Assembly (NCBI GenBank): GCA_002371265.1
Contig: DFGT01000026.1
Location: 1 to 49,284 of the forward strand
Source of the DNA: Bacteroidales bacterium UBA3743
Lineage (GTDB): Bacteria; Bacteroidota; Bacteroidia; Bacteroidales; Paludibacteraceae
DNA length: 49,284 nt
Direction: 5' to 3'
Made by a program: the position numbers and the translations under genes. This document shows positions 44,001 to 49,284 of the stretch, piece after piece. The stretch's first letter is position 1, and every line of letters begins with the position of its first letter. The notes beneath the pieces were generated by a model. That model searched no databases, had not been told where the DNA came from, and saw nothing but the letters and a program-made list of their open reading frames with translations.

Positions 44001-44427
44001 TTTGAAGAACTCAGTTCAGAACGCTCACTACGAGCAGAAAGATCCGCTTGTGATCTACAAGATTGAATCTTACAATATGTTTGCGGCTATGCTTGATGAT
44101 ATGAATCAGGAGGCAGTCAATGTGTTGATGCGCGGACAGATCTTGATGAGACAGGAGGATGACGCTGAGACTCAGGCACGTATAGCTGAAGAGGCAGCAC
44201 GTCGCCAGGCATTGGCAGAGGCTAAGGAAGCTGAAGAAAGAATGAAAGCTATGCAGATGAACAGAAGCGAGGATCTAGAGGAGGCTCCGGAAGAGCAATC
44301 GCCACTTCAGCAAGTGTCGCAGCCAAAACAGATGCCGGCTAACGCAGGCGTGAAGATCGGCAGAAACGATCCTTGTCCATGTGGAAGCGGCAAGAAGTAC
44401 AAACAGTGCTGCGGCAGAAACATTTGA
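41074..44427 (+). CDS. secA: Protein translocase ATPase SecA
   Basis: 1117 residues, long for SecA but usual for Bacteroidetes. SecA pushes preproteins through SecYEG using ATP. Walker A is MATGEGKT and the DEAD-like Walker B is VDEVDSVLID. The preprotein cross-linking domain, second nucleotide-binding domain (TIATNMAGRGTDIK, RRVDRQLRGRAGRQGDPG) and helical scaffold (FERRTLLHAIDSKWKDHL) are all present. The zinc-binding SEC-C tail is RNDPCPCGSGKKYKQCCG, the SecB- and lipid-binding element. Codon use is rich in preferred codons, as expected of a highly expressed gene. A terminator follows. Confidence 0.97.
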   Translation: MGFGNFLSKIFGNKAQRDRELIQPYIDKIELVYPSIKALSNDELRERTEEIKQRIQDYVSAETKEIADLKSQIESQEIEQREKTYAQIDKLSKVKLDKYEEVLTQVLPEVFAIVKDTARRFTEQKEVVVTANDLDREFAEKFDFVDIDGDKAVYHNEWQAGGNPTVWNMIHYNVQLFGGVVLHQGKIAEMATGEGKTLVGTLPIFLNALTHNGVHVITVNDYLSKRDSEWMGPLYMFHGLTVDCIDKHRPNSDERRKAYMADITFGTNNEFGFDYLRDNMAGRVEELVQREHNYAIVDEVDSVLIDDARTPLIISGPMDSSKSNEQLFNEYKPRVEHLVNLQKVMATNYLTEAKRLLKESDKKSQEEGALALFRSYKALPKNQPLIKFLSEPGIKPLLLKTEEIYIAENNKRMPEATDPLYFVIDERHNSIVLTDKGVDALTGVSEDPTFFVLPDIGSEMVDLEAMNLPAAELAEKKEQLIQNYAVKSERIHTINQLLKAYTLFIKDDQYVVIDGKVMIVDEQTGRIMDGRRYSDGLHQALEAKEGVQVEAATQTYATITLQNYFRMYHKLAGMTGTAETEAAEFWNIYKLDVVVIPTNRPIARIDMNDRIYRTQREKYNAVIEEIVSLTNQGRPVLVGTTSVEISELLSRMLRMRGIQHNVLNAKLHQKEAEIVAEAGKSKTVTIATNMAGRGTDIKLSQEIKDAGGLAIIGTERHESRRVDRQLRGRAGRQGDPGSSVFFVSLEDKLMRLFGSEKIAYLMEKMGVKDGEMIESNMVTKSIERAQKKVEENHFGVRKRLIEYDDVMNNQREVVYRRRRQTLRGERMGVNLMDMIYGVAQRIVGETKGMLSYSDFKNEVVRLLSFETAIPENDYNSLKDVDLVQRLFEEAMSTFKRRTEMIADQAFPVLNNIYAQHPEGGMVGVPITDGHFVYSIAVDLKEAVDTHCKNVVKEFERRTLLHAIDSKWKDHLREMDDLKNSVQNAHYEQKDPLVIYKIESYNMFAAMLDDMNQEAVNVLMRGQILMRQEDDAETQARIAEEAARRQALAEAKEAEERMKAMQMNRSEDLEEAPEEQSPLQQVSQPKQMPANAGVKIGRNDPCPCGSGKKYKQCCGRNI

Positions 44428-44450
44428 TGATTGATTGAATCAAAATAATT

Positions 44451-44483
44451 GAGGCGTGTTTTGCATCAGAACACGCCTCTTTT
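44451..44483 (+). terminator. Terminator between secA and lgt
   Basis: GAGGCGTGTT (44451-44460) pairs perfectly with AACACGCCTC (44470-44479) around a 9-nt loop, then TTTT. Confidence 0.85.
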
Positions 44484-44501
44484 CAATAAAATACAATAAA
44501 T

Positions 44502-45347
44502 ATGTTAGGATATATTACATGGACCGTTAATCCTGTGGCATTCACAATTCCTGGGCTGGATATGGATGTCAGATGGTATGGAATGATGTGGGCTTTCGGA
44601 TTTCTTCTTGGCTATATTACAGAGAAGTATATCTACAAGAGAGAAGGACTGCCAGACACTGCAATCGACGACTTCCTGACTTACATGGCTATTTTCACTG
44701 TCGTCGGAGCTCGCCTTGGCCACTGCTTTTTCTATGATCCTGAATACTATTTCTCTCACCTTGGAGAAGTGTTGTTGATCAACAAGGGAGGATTGTCGAG
44801 CCACGGAGGAGCGGTCGGAATCCTAATCGGAATGTATGTCTTCAGCAGACGCGTGGCAAAAAAAAGTTATTTGTGGGTGCTCGACCGTACTGTCATTGCT
44901 GTGGCGATCACAGGATGCTGCATCCGTTTCGGAAATCTGATGAATCATGAGATATACGGTCATGCCACTGACGTGCCATGGGCTTTCCAATTCGTGACAA
45001 ATCTTCATTCGTGGATGGCAGGCAAGGCTGAACCAATTTTCTCTGAGCCAAGTCACCCAACGCAGATTTATGAGATGCTTTACTGCATAGTGACATACTG
45101 CTTTACCATGTACTTGTATTGGAAGACTAATGCTCGCAAATATGAAGGTTTGATTTTCGCCGTCTTCTTGCAGGGAATATTCCTGACTCGTTTCTTGCTC
45201 GAATTCATCAAGAACAACCAAGAGTCGTTTGAAGACGGAATGATGCTCAACATGGGTCAGCTGCTAAGTGTGCCTCTATTCGTCACAGGATTCTATTTGT
45301 TCTACAAGGCTTATAAGCAATATAAAGAAGAGAGGGAAACTGTTTAA
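44502..45347 (+). CDS. lgt: Prolipoprotein diacylglyceryl transferase
   Basis: 281 residues, about seven TM segments. Lgt moves a diacylglyceryl group from phosphatidylglycerol to the lipobox cysteine, the first step of lipoprotein maturation in the inner membrane. Signature blocks are present: RWYGMMWAFGFLLGY, GGLSSHGGAVG, CIRFGNLMNHEIYG (the Arg/Asn motif) and HPTQIYE. It follows the secA terminator by 18 nt, so its own promoter must lie within or just past that hairpin. Confidence 0.95.
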   Translation: MLGYITWTVNPVAFTIPGLDMDVRWYGMMWAFGFLLGYITEKYIYKREGLPDTAIDDFLTYMAIFTVVGARLGHCFFYDPEYYFSHLGEVLLINKGGLSSHGGAVGILIGMYVFSRRVAKKSYLWVLDRTVIAVAITGCCIRFGNLMNHEIYGHATDVPWAFQFVTNLHSWMAGKAEPIFSEPSHPTQIYEMLYCIVTYCFTMYLYWKTNARKYEGLIFAVFLQGIFLTRFLLEFIKNNQESFEDGMMLNMGQLLSVPLFVTGFYLFYKAYKQYKEERETV

Positions 45348-45402
45348 TTATCAGTGAGACAATGGTTCACGGAACAGAGGAATCTAAAATAAGAATAGAA
45401 TT

Positions 45403-46251
45403 ATGAAACATATAGGTGCACACGTCTCAACATCGGGTGGAGTGGAGAACGCTCCCGTCAACGCAGCAGCAATCAAAGCGAATGCGTTTGCTTTGTTTAC
45501 TAAGAACCAGCGTCAGTGGGTGTCGGCGCCGTTGAGTGAGAAATCAATCGCGTCGTTTAAGAAGAAGACGGAAGAGATTCACGTCGACCCGGCATATATT
45601 CTTCCTCACGACAGCTATTTGATTAATCTCGGACATCCGGAGACGGAGGGGCTTGAAAAATCACGCGCCGCTTTCTTGGATGAGATGCAGCGCTGTGAGC
45701 AACTCGGTTTGAAACTTCTAAATTTCCACCCAGGAAGCCATTTGAAGAAAATATCTGTGGATGATTGTCTGGCACGTATCGCAGAGTCGATCAATATCAC
45801 TTTGTCCAAGACCTCTGGCGTGTGTGCTGTGATAGAGAATACGGCTGGTCAGGGCTCCAACGTCGGCAATAGATTTGAAGAGATCGCAAAGATTATCAGT
45901 ATGGTCGACGATAAGAGCAGGGTGGGAGTCTGCATCGACACCTGCCATACATTTGCCGCCGGCTATGATTTGCGTACAGCTGAGGCTTGTGAAACAACAT
46001 TTGCCGAATTTGACAAAGTGGTAGGACTCAACTATTTGCGTGCCATGCATATCAATGATTCGATGAAGCCGTTTGGCTCGAAAGTGGACCGCCACAACAG
46101 TATCGGCAAAGGAGAAATAGGCATTGAGTGCTTCAAATGGATTATGCAGCAGGATATGTTTGACGACATTCCGTTGATACTTGAAACGCCAGATGAATCA
46201 ATTTGGGCGGAAGAAATTGCACTTTTGAGGCGTTTTGAGGCTGAAAAATAA
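45403..46251 (+). CDS. nfo: Endonuclease IV (AP endonuclease)
   Basis: 282 residues, usual length. It cuts DNA 5' to abasic sites in base-excision repair, with three zinc ions in a TIM barrel. Recognisable segments are IGAHVSTSGGVENAP at the start, FHPGSH, VIENTAGQGSNVG, GVCIDTCHTFAAGYDL, MHINDSMKPFGSKVDRHNSIGKGEIG and IPLILETPD, which carry the His, Asp and Glu metal ligands. It begins 55 nt after lgt on the same strand. Confidence 0.96.
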   Translation: MKHIGAHVSTSGGVENAPVNAAAIKANAFALFTKNQRQWVSAPLSEKSIASFKKKTEEIHVDPAYILPHDSYLINLGHPETEGLEKSRAAFLDEMQRCEQLGLKLLNFHPGSHLKKISVDDCLARIAESINITLSKTSGVCAVIENTAGQGSNVGNRFEEIAKIISMVDDKSRVGVCIDTCHTFAAGYDLRTAEACETTFAEFDKVVGLNYLRAMHINDSMKPFGSKVDRHNSIGKGEIGIECFKWIMQQDMFDDIPLILETPDESIWAEEIALLRRFEAEK

Positions 46252-46293
46252 CATTTTTTAACATTTGAATATAATAATTCAGCCGCAAAATAA

Positions 46294-46301
46294 TATCTTT
46301 G
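46294..46301 (+). promoter_or_regulatory. -7 element of the phosphohexomutase gene
   Basis: TATCTTTG, exact -7 match, 37 nt before the ATG at 46339. The nearest TTTG (46264-46267) is 26 nt upstream, too far for a normal -33. Confidence 0.45.
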
Positions 46302-46338
46302 TGGGCGAAAACAACTAAGAAATACAATTTAAGTTAAA

Positions 46339-48078
46339 ATGGACAATACAGCATTATTGCAAGAAGTAACAGCCAAAGCTCAGGTTTGGCTAAACGGTAA
46401 CTTTGATGAGGATACAAAGAAGGAGGTAAAAGCCCTTTTGGATTCATCAGATAAGAATGCTTTAATTGATGCGTTCTACCGTGACTTAGAGTTCGGTACT
46501 GGTGGTCTTCGTGGTATCATGGGTGCTGGAACAAACCGTATGAACAAGTATGTAGTCGGCATGGCCACTCAGGGTTTTGCTAACTATTTGAAGAAGAATT
46601 TTGCAGACCGTAAGCAGATTTCAGTTGTAGTTGGTCACGATTGCCGTAACAACTCACGTCTATTCGCAGAGACAGTAGCTGATATCTTTTCTGCAAACGG
46701 TATTCAGGTATATCTATTTGAGTCGTTGCGTCCTACACCAGAGATCTCTTTTGCTATTCGTCAGTTGAAGGCACAGGCAGGTGTTAACGTGACTGCAAGC
46801 CACAACCCACGCGAGTATAACGGATACAAGGCTTATTGGGAGGATGGTGCACAGGTGCTAGCTCCACACGATAAGGGAATCATCGACGAGGTTAACAAAG
46901 TAAAGGTAGAGGATGTGAAGTTCGCTGGCAACAAGGATTTGATCAAGATCATTGGTGGTGAGATGGACTTCGACTATATGACAGCTGTTCACGAGGCATT
47001 GATCGACCAGGATGTGATCAACCGTCAGAAGGATCTTAACATTGTATATTCAGCAATGCACGGAACAGGTCGTGTGATTGTTCCACTTTGCTTGCGTTCA
47101 TGGGGATTCCAGAACATCAACGTCGTTCCAGAGCAGATGGTTGTAGACGGTAATTTCCCTACAGTTGTCAGCCCTAACCCAGAGAACGCAGAGGCTATGA
47201 CACTTGGTATGAAGCTAGGTACTAAGCTTAACGCAGACTTGGTCGTAGCAACAGACCCAGATGCAGACCGTCTTGCAATCGTATGCCGCGACAACAAGGG
47301 TGAGTGGATGATCATCAACGGTAACCAGACAGCTATGATGTTCTGCTACTACATCATCACAAACATGAAGAAGCTTGGCAAGATGACTGGTAATGAGTTC
47401 CTTGTTAAGACAATCGTGACAACTGAGGTTATCGCAGAGATCGCAAAGAAGAACAACATCGAACTTCGCGACTGCTACACAGGATTCAAGTGGATCGCAC
47501 GTGAGATCGCAATCTCAGAAGGTAAGAAGAAATATATCGGTGGTGGTGAGGAGAGCTTCGGATTCCTACCATTCGACAAAGTACGTGATAAGGATGCACC
47601 AGCGTCAATCTGCTTGATCTGTGAGATCGCAGCTTGGGCTAAGGACCAGGGCAAGACACTATACGATTTGTTGATGCAGATCTATCAGGAGTATGGTTTC
47701 TCTAAGGAGTTCACAATCAATGTCACTAAGCCAGGAAAGAGCGGAGCTGACGAGATCAAGGCAATGATGGAAGGCTTCCGTGCTAACCCACCTAAGGATC
47801 TTGGTGGCAGCAAGGTGTCTGTAGTGAAGGACTTCAAGACATTGGAGATGACAACTGCAGCTGGCAAGCAGAAGCTAGACATGCCTGAGACAAGCAACGT
47901 GCTTCAGTGGTTATGCGAGGATGGAACAAAGGTTTCAGTTCGTCCTTCAGGTACAGAGCCAAAGATCAAGTTCTACTGCGAGGTTAAGGGCACAATGAAG
48001 AGTGCTGCCGACTATGCTGAGCAGAACGAGAAGGCAACAGCTAAGATTGAGGCAATCAAGAAGTCTCTAGGACTATAA
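46339..48078 (+). CDS. Phosphoglucomutase/phosphomannomutase
   Basis: 579 residues, alpha-D-phosphohexomutase family. It shifts a phosphate between C1 and C6 of a hexose through a phosphoserine. The catalytic serine is Ser154 in VTASHNPREYNGYK. The Mg-binding loop DPDADR is at 306-311. The sugar-binding GGGEESFGFLP and the C-terminal phosphate-binding RPSGTEPKIKFY are present. Length and motif spacing fit the long PGM/PMM group that often prefers glucose-1-phosphate or phosphopentoses; exact substrate not resolved. Codon choice is strongly biased, suggesting high expression. Confidence 0.93.
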   Translation: MDNTALLQEVTAKAQVWLNGNFDEDTKKEVKALLDSSDKNALIDAFYRDLEFGTGGLRGIMGAGTNRMNKYVVGMATQGFANYLKKNFADRKQISVVVGHDCRNNSRLFAETVADIFSANGIQVYLFESLRPTPEISFAIRQLKAQAGVNVTASHNPREYNGYKAYWEDGAQVLAPHDKGIIDEVNKVKVEDVKFAGNKDLIKIIGGEMDFDYMTAVHEALIDQDVINRQKDLNIVYSAMHGTGRVIVPLCLRSWGFQNINVVPEQMVVDGNFPTVVSPNPENAEAMTLGMKLGTKLNADLVVATDPDADRLAIVCRDNKGEWMIINGNQTAMMFCYYIITNMKKLGKMTGNEFLVKTIVTTEVIAEIAKKNNIELRDCYTGFKWIAREIAISEGKKKYIGGGEESFGFLPFDKVRDKDAPASICLICEIAAWAKDQGKTLYDLLMQIYQEYGFSKEFTINVTKPGKSGADEIKAMMEGFRANPPKDLGGSKVSVVKDFKTLEMTTAAGKQKLDMPETSNVLQWLCEDGTKVSVRPSGTEPKIKFYCEVKGTMKSAADYAEQNEKATAKIEAIKKSLGL

Positions 48079-48160
48079 AAATTCATAGTGCATAATTCAT
48101 AATGCATGATTGAAGATTGATCGAATAGACGTGATGATGTCACGTTGTACGAAATATTTT

Positions 48161-48191
48161 AGGGCACCGTAGAAATGCGGGGCCTTTTTTT
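48161..48191 (+). terminator. Terminator after the phosphohexomutase gene
   Basis: AGGGCACCG and CGGGGCCT form a stem with small internal mismatches, followed by seven T residues. Upstream, ACGTGA and TCACGT (48129-48145) form a separate 6-bp inverted repeat, and 48084-48115 holds degenerate ATTCATA/TGCAT repeats. Confidence 0.7.
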
Positions 48192-48557
48192 ATGCGTATT
48201 GACTTGGGAATGTTAGGGTCGGTTTGTGAAGTTGGAATTTCCATAATCCGATGTTGTGTCGTACCCACGAGGGAAAATCAAGTAATATAAGTCTAATAAA
48301 ATTAACATAATTTAATTATTTCCCGTAAAATTATGTTGTTGATCATACTTTTAAAGCATTTGTTTTTTTATATTTGCAAAGGTATAACTGAAAAATTGAT
48401 TATTATAAGTCCAAAAGCTTAATGTGATATGTTTCGCTGTGCATGAGATTTGATGAAAGAAGTATAATTTTTGTTTGCCGAAAAAATGAAGAGTTTTGTT
48501 TTGAAAATAAAATGTTAATTATATTAAGAAAAGATTTTTTCTTTAATTGTAGTTTGT
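48192..48557. other. AT-rich intergenic region before the beta-helix gene
   Basis: About 365 bp with no recognised gene. A -7-like TATATTTG is at 48369-48376 but lacks a properly spaced TTG. The last 50 bases encode hydrophobic residues in frame with the downstream ORF but without a standard start codon; a different frame (ATG 48512) runs for 28 codons only. Confidence 0.4.
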
Positions 48558-49284
48558 ATGGCAGCACAAATAGTACTGTCACAAATTACAAAAATTGATC
48601 CTTTAATAAAGGAGTATTATGTGAAGACTCAAGGTGTCGGTAAGGGCGATGGGTCTTCATGGGACAATGCGATAGGAGAAAAGGATTTCGCATTCGTGTT
48701 CAAGAACCTACAGACAGAGGGAGTGACATTCTATGTGGCTGCTGGCACGTACCATGCGGTATACAACAGAGATGGGGAGGAGACCAACGACAAAACATCG
48801 CTATGGGTGTCTGAACATGGAGCGAACATCTACGGAGGCTATAGTCCGAAGGCGACGGGAACAGCGTCTACAACAAAGGCATATCCTGATATGTACAGGA
48901 CAATATTTACAGGAGATATAAATGGAGACGACAGGGTCGTTGTGCAGAGTGACTGTGAATACAAGTTTGAGAACTTCACAGACAATGCGGAGTCGTCACT
49001 GCTCAAAATGAACATATCCAGCGACGTGCGTATCAGCGGAATCGAGCTGACGGGAATGTCGTTCTCCAAAGGCACATCCCCAGCCATGTTAGGAATAACA
49101 GCGGCCGCGTCGTCGGATTACGAGGTGACGGTAGATCACTGTAAGTTGTATGTGGCTGACAAGGGAATAGAGGCCGAGAATGTGGGTCGTCTTGTTGTAG
49201 ACCAGAGCGAGTTTTACCATATCCGCAACGCGGCGGTCTTTTCAAATCGAGACATGAAGGTGTCCAACTCAACATTCACGCACA
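48558..49284 (+). CDS. Beta-helix (pectin-lyase-fold) surface protein, 5' part only
   Basis: 242 codons are open from ATG 48558 to the end of the window. The segment YYVKTQGVGKGDGSSWDNA, then FYVAAGTYH, is the typical start of Bacteroidota right-handed beta-helix proteins of the DUF1565/adhesin type, followed by short parallel-strand repeats (ISGIELTGMSFS, VTVDHCKLYVADKGIEAENV, LVVDQSEFYHI, MKVSNSTF). Such proteins are usually exported, yet this start gives no signal peptide. Upstream in-frame codons add FFLIVVC, which would complete one, but no ATG, GTG or TTG precedes them before a TAA at 48525. See the separate finding. Confidence 0.75.
   Translation, partial: MAAQIVLSQITKIDPLIKEYYVKTQGVGKGDGSSWDNAIGEKDFAFVFKNLQTEGVTFYVAAGTYHAVYNRDGEETNDKTSLWVSEHGANIYGGYSPKATGTASTTKAYPDMYRTIFTGDINGDDRVVVQSDCEYKFENFTDNAESSLLKMNISSDVRISGIELTGMSFSKGTSPAMLGITAAASSDYEVTVDHCKLYVADKGIEAENVGRLVVDQSEFYHIRNAAVFSNRDMKVSNSTFTH

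Overview
The window reads as chromosomal DNA of a gut- or oral-type Bacteroidales (Bacteroidota). The evidence is a hybrid two-component system of the HTCS type, BspA-like leucine-rich repeat and FISUMP surface proteins, C-terminal domains resembling type IX secretion sorting signals, promoters matching the Bacteroidetes -33 TTG / -7 TAnnTTTG pattern, and mostly AT-rich leaders without Shine-Dalgarno sequences. No rRNA or tRNA gene and no CRISPR array was seen. Genus cannot be fixed from the sequence alone.

Layout. 1-3600: a DinD remnant, then a large secreted repeat protein made of two tandem copies of one module. 3585-9118: two small minus-strand envelope genes, a HAD phosphatase and an orphan HTCS regulator. 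9130-16660: a conserved housekeeping block (degenerate LytM-domain protein, dxr, rseP, era, der, then comM behind a promoter and a long perfect palindrome). 16660-19577: a chimeric RhuM remnant and a three-gene overlapping lipid operon (CDP-alcohol phosphatidyltransferase, CdsA-like, PlsC-like).

19700-33450 is an accessory island, visibly richer in A+T than its flanks. It holds a CPBP protease, an Rpn-family nuclease, a decayed AAA-ATPase/PD-(D/E)XK gene, a compact HAD / phosphoribosyltransferase / DprA-like cassette followed by a structured leader and a very acidic 46-residue protein, a FISUMP protein, and a six-gene run. That run encodes an ECF-like sigma factor, a membrane anti-sigma-like protein with three repeats, a caspase-family protease predicted to be exported, two membrane proteins and a membrane-anchored TPR-CHAT protease. 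The operon joins two caspase-fold (clan CD) proteases to a sigma/anti-sigma pair and is the best candidate here for an undescribed system. A protease-controlled transcriptional switch is my inference.

33598-48078 returns to metabolism and housekeeping: a large GH43-like secreted protein, a MATE transporter fused to a cytidylate-kinase-like domain, rimM, a NodB-type deacetylase lipoprotein, a C_GCAxxG_C_C protein, secA, lgt, nfo and a phosphohexomutase. The window ends inside a beta-helix surface protein whose signal peptide appears to be out of register with any normal start codon.
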